Of a DNA stretch of 64,000 nucleotides, positions 17,734 to 25,511 are shown in pieces (position 1 is the first letter of the stretch; every line of letters starts with the position of its first letter). The position numbers and the translations under genes are program-made. This DNA comes from Actinokineospora alba (GTDB lineage Bacteria > Actinomycetota > Actinomycetes > Mycobacteriales > Pseudonocardiaceae): NCBI RefSeq assembly GCF_004362515.1, contig NZ_SNXU01000001.1:5208001-5272000 (forward strand). The letters run 5' to 3'. The notes under the pieces are model-generated. The model had not been told where the DNA came from and made no database searches. It saw only the letters and a program-made list of their open reading frames with translations.

Positions 17734-19598
17734 GCGCCGCCTCCCTTGGCGTACATGGATTCGACGAGGTCGTCGAAGAGCTTGCCCAGTGCCGACCGCT
17801 TGACCTTCTGCGTGGCGGTCAGCTCGCCGTCCTCGTGGTCGAGTTCCTTCGGCAGCATGCGGAACTTCTTGATTTGCTCGACATTGGCGAACTTCGTGTT
17901 GACGTCGTCGACGATGCCCTGCACCAGCTTGATCACCTCGGGACGTTCGGACAGGTCCCGGTAGGTGGTGTACGGGATGCGCTTGCGCTGCGCCCATTCC
18001 CCGACTGTCTCCAGTTCCACACCGATCAGCGCGGTCAGGTACGGGCGCTTGTCGCCGATCACCACGGCTTCCTTGATGTACGGCGAGACTTTGAGCGCGT
18101 TCTCGATCTCCGAGGGCGCGACGTTCTTGCCGCCGGCGGTGATGATGATGTCCTTCATCCGGTCGGTGATCTTGACGTGCGTGCCGTCGACCCACACGCC
18201 CACATCGCCGGTGTGCAGCCACCCCTGCTCGTCGACCGCCTTGGCGGTGGCCTCCTCGTCGCGCCAGTAGCCGGCGAACACGCCCGCGTGCCGGGTCAGG
18301 ATCTCGCCGGTCTCCTCGTCGACGCGCAGGTCGACACCGGGGTGCGGCTCGCCGACCGTGCCGAGCTTGACCCGCCCGGGCCGGTTGGCGGTGGCGATCG
18401 CACTGTTCTCGGTCATGCCGTACACCTCGTGCATCGGCACCCCGATGCCCATGAAGAACTTCAGCACGTCCGGCGCGATCGGCGCCGCGCCCGAGGCGGC
18501 GTAGCGGACCTTGCGCATGCCGATGCGGTCGCGCAGCGCGCGGTAGAGGAACAGGTAGCCCAGCGCGTAACGCAGCCGGGTGCCGGGTGTGTGCTTGCCG
18601 CCGGTGCGCACCAGGGTGTCGCCGATGCCGTCGGCCACCTTGAGCCAGAACCGCGCCAGCGCGCGCTTGGCCGGGGACGCCGAGGCGATCTTGATGTTGA
18701 CCCCGGCCAGCACCTTCTCCCAGATTCGCGGCACGCCGAACAGGATCGTCGGCTGGATCTCGCGGAGGTTGGGCTGCACGGTCGCGATGGACTCGGCGAA
18801 GTTGACCTGCACGCCCGCCGAGGAGTTGAACCAGGTGGTGAAGATCCGCTCGGCCACGTGGCACAGCGGCAGGTAGGACAGCATGATGTCGTCGGTGCTC
18901 GGTGGGGGAGAGGTGAACCCGCCGCTCTCGATCAGGGTCTGGATGCTGAACTCGACATTCGCCACGGTCAGCATCGCGCCCTTGGGCGGACCTGTGGTGC
19001 CGGAGGTGTAGACCAAGGTCATGATGTCTTCGGACCGCGCCTGGCTCATGGTCTCCTCGACCGCGCCCGGGTGCGCCGCCCGGTGTTCGGCGCCCATGGC
19101 CAGGAGGTCTTCCCAGAACAGCAGCTTCGGGTTGTCGTAGCGGCGCCGGATGCCGCGGGGTTCCAAGTAGACGATCCGCTCGAGCTCGGGCAGCTCGTCG
19201 AGCACGGAGAGCACCTTGTCCGCCTGCTCCTGGTCCTCGGCGAGCAGGATCTTGCTGCCGGAGTGGGCGAGCAGGTAGGCGACCTCCGAGGCCGGGTTGG
19301 TCGGGTAGAGGCCCACCGTCATCGCCCGCACCGCCACCGCGGCGAGGTCGGTGTAGAGCCACTCCCGGCGGTTCTCCGACTGGATCGCCACCCGGTCGCC
19401 GGGCGCCACGCCGAGCGCGAGCAGGGCGTGGCCGACCAGTTCGATCTTGTCCCAGTAGTCCGACCAGGACACTTCCTGCCAGATCCCGAAGTCCTTCTCC
19501 CGCATGGCGACCGCGTCGGGCATGGCCCGCGCGCGATCACGCACCCTGGTCACGATGGTGGTCGTGGTCTTGGTGCCCGGTTCGGCGACCTGGGTCAT
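17730..19598 (-). CDS. AMP-forming long-chain fatty-acid-type CoA ligase embedded in an ABC operon
   Basis: This 622-residue ANL-superfamily adenylate-forming enzyme activates a carboxylic acid as acyl-AMP and transfers it to CoA. The P-loop-like A3 motif YTSGTTGPPKGAM, the A5 region YGMTENSAIA, A7 LHTGDVGVW and A8 DRMKDIIITAGGKNVAP are intact, with the catalytic Lys region near the C-terminus (TATQKVKRS). The layout resembles FadD15-type ligases. The ATG at 19598 overlaps the livG stop, and its own stop overlaps livH. Sitting between the ATPase and permease genes of one coupled operon, it probably traps the imported acid as its CoA thioester (inference). Confidence 0.9.
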   Translation of the reverse strand: MTQVAEPGTKTTTTIVTRVRDRARAMPDAVAMREKDFGIWQEVSWSDYWDKIELVGHALLALGVAPGDRVAIQSENRREWLYTDLAAVAVRAMTVGLYPTNPASEVAYLLAHSGSKILLAEDQEQADKVLSVLDELPELERIVYLEPRGIRRRYDNPKLLFWEDLLAMGAEHRAAHPGAVEETMSQARSEDIMTLVYTSGTTGPPKGAMLTVANVEFSIQTLIESGGFTSPPPSTDDIMLSYLPLCHVAERIFTTWFNSSAGVQVNFAESIATVQPNLREIQPTILFGVPRIWEKVLAGVNIKIASASPAKRALARFWLKVADGIGDTLVRTGGKHTPGTRLRYALGYLFLYRALRDRIGMRKVRYAASGAAPIAPDVLKFFMGIGVPMHEVYGMTENSAIATANRPGRVKLGTVGEPHPGVDLRVDEETGEILTRHAGVFAGYWRDEEATAKAVDEQGWLHTGDVGVWVDGTHVKITDRMKDIIITAGGKNVAPSEIENALKVSPYIKEAVVIGDKRPYLTALIGVELETVGEWAQRKRIPYTTYRDLSERPEVIKLVQGIVDDVNTKFANVEQIKKFRMLPKELDHEDGELTATQKVKRSALGKLFDDLVESMYAKGGGA

Positions 19599-20413
19599 GT
19601 CGTCACCTCCGTCGGGTGTTCCTGCCCCAGGTACGCCCGGATGACGCCGTCGTCGGCCTGGACCTGGCTGGGCGTGCCGGTGACGATCGGGGTGCCGAAG
19701 TCCATCGCCATCACCCGGTCCGCCAGGTCCATCACCAGGCCCATGTCGTGCTCGACCAGGATCATCGGGATGTCGAGCTCGTCGCGGATGTCGAGGACGA
19801 AGCGCGCCATGTCCTCGGTCTCCTCGAGGTTCATGCCCGCGACCGGCTCGTCGAGCAGCAGCAGCTTGGGCTCCATGGCCAGCGCCCGCCCCAACTCCAC
19901 GCGCTTCTGCACCCCGTAGGGCAGCAGGCCCACCGGGAACGCACGCCACTGCTCCAGTTCGAGGAAGTCGACGATGTTCTCCACCACGGCGCGGTTGGCG
20001 ATCTCCTCGCGGCGCGCCCGCCCGAACCAGGCGAACGCGGACGGCGCGCCGTAGCGGATGTGGTGGTGCCTGCCGAGCATCAGGTTGTCCAGCACTGTCA
20101 GGTTCGAGAACAGCTCGATGTTCTGGAACGTCCGGGCCATGCCGAGCGCGGCGATCCGGTGCGGCGGCTTGCCCACCAGGTCGACGCCGTCGAACACCAC
20201 CCGGCCCCGCTGCGGCCGGTAGACCCCGGAGAGCACGTTGAAGATCGACGTCTTGCCAGCGCCGTTCGGGCCGATGATCGCGAACAGCTCGCGCGCGCCG
20301 ACCTCGAAGGACACGCCGTTGACGGCCTTGACGCCGGCGAAGGACAGGTGCACGTCGTCGAAAACGAGAATGGGCTCGCGCAGTGACACTGATTCGCTCG
20401 CAGGCTCGCTCAT
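19595..20413 (-). CDS. livG: Branched-chain-type ABC transporter ATP-binding protein LivG
   Basis: This 272-residue ABC ATPase has Walker A GPNGAGKTS, an LPYGVQKRVELGRAL segment in place of the canonical LSGGQ signature, Walker B KLLLLDEPVAGM with the catalytic Glu, and the switch His in ILVEHDM. MNLEETEDM is the LivG-type spacer after Walker B. The start ATG at 20413 overlaps the livF stop. It is the cytoplasmic partner of LivF and LivH/LivM. Confidence 0.93.
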   Translation of the reverse strand: MSEPASESVSLREPILVFDDVHLSFAGVKAVNGVSFEVGARELFAIIGPNGAGKTSIFNVLSGVYRPQRGRVVFDGVDLVGKPPHRIAALGMARTFQNIELFSNLTVLDNLMLGRHHHIRYGAPSAFAWFGRARREEIANRAVVENIVDFLELEQWRAFPVGLLPYGVQKRVELGRALAMEPKLLLLDEPVAGMNLEETEDMARFVLDIRDELDIPMILVEHDMGLVMDLADRVMAMDFGTPIVTGTPSQVQADDGVIRAYLGQEHPTEVTT

Positions 20414-21195
20414 GACAGCCACCGCTTCCGCCGCTTGTAGTGCTTGACGTCGCGGAAGGACTTGACCGCGCCCTCGGCGCCGAGTCCCAGGTAGAACTCC
20501 CGGATGTCCTCGTCGGCGAGGAGTTCCTTCGCGGGCTTGTCCATCACGATCTTGCCGTTCTCCATCACGTAGCCGTGTTCGGCGATGGACAGAGCCATGG
20601 TGGCGTTCTGCTCGACCAGCAGCACCGTCGTGCCCTGGACGTTGATCTGCACGATCAGGTCGCGGATCTGCTGGACCAGCAGGGGAGCGAGGCCGAGGCT
20701 GGGCTCGTCGAGCAGCAGGTAGCTGGGGTCCGACATGAGCGCCCGGCCCATGGCGAGCATCTGCTGCTCACCGCCGGAGAGGTAGCCCGCGGTCCGTTTG
20801 CGACGGTCGCGCAGCACGGGGAACAGCCCGTAGACCCGGGCGAGGTTCTCCTTGAGGTGCTTGATGTTCGTGTGGGCGCCGACCCGGAGGTTCTCCTCGA
20901 CCGTCAGCTCGGCGAAGATCTGCCTGCCCTCCTGGACCTGCTTGATCCCCTTCCCCACGATCCGGGCCGCGTTGCTGCGGTGGATCGGCTCGTCGTCGAG
21001 GGTGATCGACCCCTTGGTCACCTCACCCTCATGCACCCCGAGCAGGCCGGAGATGGCCCGGAGCAGCGTCGTCTTGCCCGCCCCGTTAGCCCCCAGCAGG
21101 GCGACGATCTTGCCCTCCGGCACCTCGAGACTGACGCCGCGCAGCACCAGGATCACGTCGTCGTAGACGACCTCGAGGTTGCGGACCGCAAGCAT
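20410..21195 (-). CDS. livF: Branched-chain-type ABC transporter ATP-binding protein LivF
   Basis: This 261-residue ABC ATPase has Walker A GANGAGKTT, Q-loop and QEGRQIFAELTVEENL, signature LSGGEQQMLAMGRAL, Walker B YLLLDEPSLGLAP and switch His/Gln region LLVEQN. The ATG at 21195 is chosen because GGGAGG lies four bases upstream; the in-frame GTG 12 bases earlier overlaps that SD. It is the first gene of the coupled leftward operon, and its extended basic C-terminus (HYKRRKRWLS) runs into livG. No clear promoter was recognised in the 170 bp upstream, which includes a CGGCAG...CTGCCG hairpin at about 21302-21320. Confidence 0.93.
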   Translation of the reverse strand: MLAVRNLEVVYDDVILVLRGVSLEVPEGKIVALLGANGAGKTTLLRAISGLLGVHEGEVTKGSITLDDEPIHRSNAARIVGKGIKQVQEGRQIFAELTVEENLRVGAHTNIKHLKENLARVYGLFPVLRDRRKRTAGYLSGGEQQMLAMGRALMSDPSYLLLDEPSLGLAPLLVQQIRDLIVQINVQGTTVLLVEQNATMALSIAEHGYVMENGKIVMDKPAKELLADEDIREFYLGLGAEGAVKSFRDVKHYKRRKRWLS

Positions 21196-21366
21196 CAAAC
21201 CTCCCACCGGTGACCCGCGTCACACTCTGTCAGCAGAGCATTGATCACGCGACCGCTGAGACCAAGCAATGAGGTTTGATTCGTTATACGTTCACCGCGT
21301 CCGGCAGGAGGATGCTGCCGTTCACGTCACCACCCGCTACGCACCGTGTTCAAAGGCGAGCAGCGG

Positions 21367-21876
21367 TCAGTCGAGCAGCGTCGTCCCGTTGAACACGCCC
21401 AGCCGCTCCTGGTAGAGCTCAAGGCCGACCCCGTTCGGATCCCGGAAGTAGACGCTGTCCTCGACCCCGCGATCGGGCCCGAGGTACTCGATCCCCGCGT
21501 CGTCGAGCTTTTTCTTGGCCGCGTCGAACATCTCCGCCGACACCGAGATGGCCAGGTGCTGCACCCCGCCGATGGTCTCGGTGAACGGCGGGTGGTCGTG
21601 GCCGGGGAAGTCGAAGAAGCCGAGCAGGTTGTGGTTGCCGATGTCGAAGAAGAAGTGGCTGGACCCGGCGTAGTCACGGTTCTCCACCAGCTCGACCAAC
21701 GGGAACCCGAGCAGCTCCTGGTAGAACGTGATCGTCTCCTCCACATCGCGGCAGATCAGCGCCAGGTGGTGGATACCGCGGACCGTCGTCGCCTGCCGGG
21801 GCCGCAGATACCGCTCCCGCAACGACTCCCGACGCGCTCGGATCTGTTGGAGTTCCTGACCTTCCGGCTGCGGCAT
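21367..21876 (-). CDS. VOC (glyoxalase/dioxygenase superfamily) protein
   Basis: This 169-residue protein carries one vicinal-oxygen-chelate fold. It contains GIHHLALICRDVEETITFYQELLGFPLVEL, then SSHFFFDIGN, GGVQHLAISV, and SVYFRDPNGVGLELYQ. Two His (HHLAL, QHLAI) and a Glu (LELYQ) are in typical metal-ligand positions. The start ATG at 21876 has AGGGAG five bases upstream; an earlier in-frame ATG lacks one. Substrate unknown. It lies on the same strand as livF, 171 bp upstream, and could share a function with the transporter, but nothing proves this. Confidence 0.87.
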   Translation of the reverse strand: MPQPEGQELQQIRARRESLRERYLRPRQATTVRGIHHLALICRDVEETITFYQELLGFPLVELVENRDYAGSSHFFFDIGNHNLLGFFDFPGHDHPPFTETIGGVQHLAISVSAEMFDAAKKKLDDAGIEYLGPDRGVEDSVYFRDPNGVGLELYQERLGVFNGTTLLD

Positions 21877-22011
21877 TCCGCTCCCTTCGCCCGACTGGTG
21901 CGTGATCGTCAACTGTATTCCGATCGCGGTCGCGGCTCACGTCGAAGCGGTTGATCGTCTTCTCGCCGGGGTAACTTCCAGGGAGTCGCCGAGTGGCCGA
22001 GGAGCACCGAA

Positions 22012-22641
22012 ATGAAGCTCTACGCCGACCATCCCGCCCGCCGCGCGCGCCAGGCCACCACCGACCTGGTCGCCCTGCTGATCGTCTTCGCCACCGTGTG
22101 GCTCGCCACCGAGGTCCGGGAGCGGGTGCTGGGACTGCGGGCCCCCGGCCAGGGCCTGGTCGACGCGGGCAGCCGGTTGAGCGGCACGTTCGACGCCGCC
22201 GCCGACAACGCCGACGACGTGCCCCTGGTCGGACGCCCGCTCGCGGACGCCCTGCACACCGGGTCGGCGGGCGGCGCCCGGCTCAGCGAGGCGGGCCGGT
22301 GGCAGATCGAGGCCGTGGAAAGCCTGGCGCTGTGGCTGACCGTGGCGTTGATCGTCGTCCCGGTCACCCTGCTGCTGATCGTCTGGCTGCCCCGTCGGGT
22401 GCGGTACGCCCGCGAGGCGGGCGCTGCGGTGCGGCTGCGCGATCAGGGCCCGGACGGACAAGACCTGCTCGCGCTGCGGGCCCTGGTGACCCAGCCGCTG
22501 TCCCGGCTGGCGTCGGCGGGCCCCGTCGGCGCGGGCTGGCGCACCGGCGACCCGGAGACGGTGGCGGGCCTGGCAGGCCGGGAACTGCGCAGGCTGGGCC
22601 TGCGCCCGCCCGCGAGCCGACCGGCGGCCGAGAAACGCTAG
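22012..22641 (+). CDS. Two-helix membrane protein of unknown function
   Basis: 209 residues with two predicted membrane segments, about residues 19-36 (DLVALLIVFATVWLATEV) and 104-126 (ALWLTVALIVVPVTLLLIVWL). Between them is a ~65-residue extracytoplasmic loop; a cytoplasmic tail of ~80 residues follows. Not assigned to a named family. It converges on the TPR-membrane gene, whose stop overlaps this one by four bases. Confidence 0.75.
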   Translation: MKLYADHPARRARQATTDLVALLIVFATVWLATEVRERVLGLRAPGQGLVDAGSRLSGTFDAAADNADDVPLVGRPLADALHTGSAGGARLSEAGRWQIEAVESLALWLTVALIVVPVTLLLIVWLPRRVRYAREAGAAVRLRDQGPDGQDLLALRALVTQPLSRLASAGPVGAGWRTGDPETVAGLAGRELRRLGLRPPASRPAAEKR

Positions 22642-23864
22642 GCCAGGGCGGTCACCCAGGTCGCGGCGACGCCACTGAACAACACGAGTGCCACGGCGAC
22701 GCCCGCCCCCGGCGCGCCCGCGACGAGGGCCGCCACCCCGAGAGCGGCCAGCGCCGTGGCGACGGCCGCGCCGATCAGCACGATCTTGCGCATTCCCGGG
22801 CTGACGGTGTGGGTGAGGCCGGTGGCCATCGCCCACAGGCCCAGGGCGAAGGTGAGACCGAGCAGCCCGGTCGGGCCGCTGGTCGTGCTGATCACCGCGC
22901 ACGCGATCGCGGCGGCGGCGAAGGCGAGGAAACCGTAGGTGGCGACGCGGGCCGGGCGGTCGACCACGTGGCGGTCGCGGCTGAGCAGCAGGACGCAGTT
23001 CATGATCGGTTCGAGCGTCCAGCTCAGGACCACCAAGCCGATCGAGACGCCGAGCACGACGGTCGCCCAAGTCTGTCCGTTGTAGGGCCGAAGCACCCGG
23101 CTGAGGATGAAGGGCGCGATCAGGACGGCGATGCGCACGCCCTTGGGCAGCGTGCCGAGCCACAGTTGGAACCGCAGGAGTTGGCCGTAGAGCGGGTTGC
23201 GGGTCTTCAGCGCGAGGGACAGGCCTTCGCGGGCGCCCTTGTCGGTGGGGTCCAGCCGCAGTGCGGTGCGCTGGGATCGGACCGCGGACTTGCCACCGCC
23301 GCGGCGCAGGGCGAGCAGCCCCTGGATGCGGTGGGCGTCGGCGTTCTCCGGGTCCAGGCGCAGGGCGTCGGCGACCGCGAGTTCGGCCTCGGCGAACCGG
23401 CCCGCGTCATGGAGGGCGGCCGCCTGCAGGGCGGCGGCCCCGGAGTCCTCGGGGTCGAGGGCGCGCGCCTTCTTGATGCACGCCAACGCTTCTTCGGCGC
23501 GGTCGTCGGCGAGCAGGATGGAGGCCTCCTGCAGGTGCAGGCCCGCGACGTTCGGGGCCAGCGCGATGCCGCGGCGGATCGTGGTGAGCGCCTCGGGGTG
23601 TCGGCTCAACCCGGCGAGTGAGCCAGCGTGGACGGCGTGGGCGAACACATTCTCCGGCTCCGCGGCGAGAGCGCCTCGGCTGACGTCATGGGCCTCGCCG
23701 TACTTCTCCTGGCGCAGCAGGGCCTGCGCGAGCAAGACCTGGACCATGGTGTCGTCGGGTTGGCCCGCGAGCGCCGTCCGGAGCTGCTCCTCGGCCTCCC
23801 GCGCCCGGCCGAGTCCGAGCAGGGCTTGACCCCGCCGCAACGCGGCGTCGGTGACGTCGTTCAT
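22638..23864 (-). CDS. TPR-repeat membrane protein
   Basis: 408 residues. The first ~210 residues are tetratricopeptide repeats (RRGQALLGLGRAREAEEQLRTAL, then YGEAHDVSRGALAAEPEN, RAEEALACIKKARALDPED, RFAEAELAVADALRLDPEN). The C-terminal half has about five or six membrane helices (from VRIAVLIAPFILSRVL to the end). The ATG at 23864 begins MNDVTDAALRRGQ; the much longer open frame upstream is shadow of the divergent ATPase gene. It is divergent from that gene with a 93-bp shared promoter region. Both proteins carry TPRs, which suggests they work together. Confidence 0.85.
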   Translation of the reverse strand: MNDVTDAALRRGQALLGLGRAREAEEQLRTALAGQPDDTMVQVLLAQALLRQEKYGEAHDVSRGALAAEPENVFAHAVHAGSLAGLSRHPEALTTIRRGIALAPNVAGLHLQEASILLADDRAEEALACIKKARALDPEDSGAAALQAAALHDAGRFAEAELAVADALRLDPENADAHRIQGLLALRRGGGKSAVRSQRTALRLDPTDKGAREGLSLALKTRNPLYGQLLRFQLWLGTLPKGVRIAVLIAPFILSRVLRPYNGQTWATVVLGVSIGLVVLSWTLEPIMNCVLLLSRDRHVVDRPARVATYGFLAFAAAAIACAVISTTSGPTGLLGLTFALGLWAMATGLTHTVSPGMRKIVLIGAAVATALAALGVAALVAGAPGAGVAVALVLFSGVAATWVTALA

Positions 23865-23957
23865 TCCACACCCCAGTGGCAGATCGCGGCTACTTCCCGG
23901 CACACGGTAGAGAAGTCGCTGGTCAACTGCGGAATCGGGTCGGGTAGCGTGCGCGGC

Positions 23958-25172
23958 GTGACGCATGATCCGGTGATCGAGGCCCTGCTCGGCGCGCTCG
24001 CCGGCGACGCGGGCAACCATCCCGTGCGGGTCCACCTCGCGAACCTCCTGCTCGAAGCGGGCCGAACCGCGGAGGCGCTTGAGCAGGCGACCACCGTGCT
24101 CGCCGCCCAACCGGACAACGTCGAGGCGCTGCGCGTCGCCGCCACGGCCGCCCGGGCGGTCGGCGACGAGGCCAAGGCCACCGCCTACGCCCGCCTCGCG
24201 ACGGCGCTCGACCCGGCCGCGGCGGTCCCGGACACCGCGGACGAGATCCTCGACCGATGGGCCACAAGCGATCCCGTGGTCGAGCCGGACATCGGCACGA
24301 TCCGGGCGGCGGGGATCACGCTCGCCGACGTCGGCGGTCTCGCCGAGGTCAAGAAGCGGCTGGAGCTGTCGTTCCTCAAGCCGCTGCGCAACCCGGAGCT
24401 GCGGCTGCGGTTCGGCAAATCGCTGCGCGGCGGGCTGCTGCTGTGGGGACCGCCCGGCTGCGGCAAGACACTCGTCGCCCGCGCGCTGGCGGGTGAGCTG
24501 GGGGCGAGCTTCTACGAGATCGGCCTCAGCGACGTGCTCGACATGTGGATCGGCAGCAGCGAACGCAACCTGCGCGCGATCTTCGACACCGCCCGCCGCA
24601 ACCGGCCGTGCCTGCTGTTCTTCGACGAGATCGACGCACTCGGCCAGAAACGGTCCCAGCTGCGCGGCGGCGGGTCCGCCCTGCGCGGCGTGGTGAACCA
24701 GATCCTCGCCGAACTTGACGGCGCGAGCACCGACAACGACGGCGTGTTCGTCCTGGCCGCGAGCAACCACCCCTGGGACATCGACTCCGCGCTGCTGCGC
24801 CCCGGCCGCTTCGACCGGACCGTGCTGGTCCTCCCACCGGACACCGACGCGCGCGAGGCGATCCTGCGGTTCCACCTGCGCGGTCGCCCCACCGACCGGA
24901 TCGACCTGGCGAAACTCGCCAAGCTCACCGACGGCAGGTCGGGCGCTGACCTGGCGTTGATCTGCGAACAGGCGACCGAGGTCGCCATGGACGGCTCGCT
25001 GACCGCGGGACGCCTGGAGCCGATCACCCAGCGCCACCTGGAGGACGCGGCCCGCGCCGTGCGCCCGAGCATCGGCGAGTGGATGGAGACCGCGCGCAAC
25101 TACGCCCTCTACGGCAACGACACGGGCGCCTACGACGAACTCGCCGCCTACCTGAAGAAACGGCGTCGCTGA
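23958..25172 (+). CDS. TPR-AAA+ ATPase (FtsH/Cdc48-like ATPase module)
   Basis: 404 residues. An N-terminal TPR-like helical region (1-~95: VHLANLLLEAGRTAEALEQATTVLAAQPDN) is joined to one AAA+ module. Walker A is GPPGCGKT (164-171), Walker B LLFFDEID (219-226), sensor-1 AASN (267-270) and arginine-finger region LLRPGRFDR (279-287). The pore-loop position reads DMWIGSSE, without the aromatic Tyr-Val-Gly of proteases. There is no protease domain, so a remodelling or assembly ATPase is likely. The GTG at 23958 is used because it starts the TPR region; no strong SD is visible. Divergent from the TPR-membrane gene. Confidence 0.88.
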   Translation: MTHDPVIEALLGALAGDAGNHPVRVHLANLLLEAGRTAEALEQATTVLAAQPDNVEALRVAATAARAVGDEAKATAYARLATALDPAAAVPDTADEILDRWATSDPVVEPDIGTIRAAGITLADVGGLAEVKKRLELSFLKPLRNPELRLRFGKSLRGGLLLWGPPGCGKTLVARALAGELGASFYEIGLSDVLDMWIGSSERNLRAIFDTARRNRPCLLFFDEIDALGQKRSQLRGGGSALRGVVNQILAELDGASTDNDGVFVLAASNHPWDIDSALLRPGRFDRTVLVLPPDTDAREAILRFHLRGRPTDRIDLAKLAKLTDGRSGADLALICEQATEVAMDGSLTAGRLEPITQRHLEDAARAVRPSIGEWMETARNYALYGNDTGAYDELAAYLKKRRR

Positions 25173-25183
25173 CGCCCGCGTCG

Positions 25184-25489
25184 CTACCCCGACCCGCAGG
25201 TGTCGGTGCTCTTCAATGCCTCCGCGGCCAGCTCGGAGTGGCACCGAGCAGCGTAGCCACGGAAGTCCTTTCGGATATCGAGGACGGCACGCGGCGTCAG
25301 GCGGCTCACGCCGCAGTGCCTGAGCGAGCAGTTCCTTGGACCAGACCCGTCGATCAAGGACACGCCGCTGATCGATTCGTCGCCGTGTGCCTCCAGGCAC
25401 AGCACTGGGTGATATTGGCAATCTTCATAGATGTCGCCAGGCCTGATATCAGGAACGTCCACTGCGGACACCGGTCCTCTGTCGTGCAT
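25184..25489 (-). CDS. Small Cys-containing conserved-looking protein
   Basis: 101 residues on the minus strand, 22 bp downstream of the beta-helix gene. The core DIRPGDIYEDCQYHPVLCLEA, then SGVSLIDGSGPRNCSLRHCGVSRLT, looks like a genuine small protein family with paired Cys (C24, C31, C54, C59, C85, C98) and a HPVLC motif. Function unknown; metal binding or a redox role is possible. The start is uncertain: the ATG at 25489 lacks an SD, while AGAGGA lies just before in-frame GTGs at 25471 and 25462. Confidence 0.5.
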   Translation of the reverse strand: MHDRGPVSAVDVPDIRPGDIYEDCQYHPVLCLEAHGDESISGVSLIDGSGPRNCSLRHCGVSRLTPRAVLDIRKDFRGYAARCHSELAAEALKSTDTCGSG

Positions 25490-25511
25490 CGCGGGAAAAG
25501 TCGAGCCGAGC

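Noticed and set aside
21196..21366. Riboswitch or clear promoter before livF
   Set aside because: Only a short CGGCAG/CTGCCG hairpin and a lone TATAAC-like hexamer without a matching -35 were seen.
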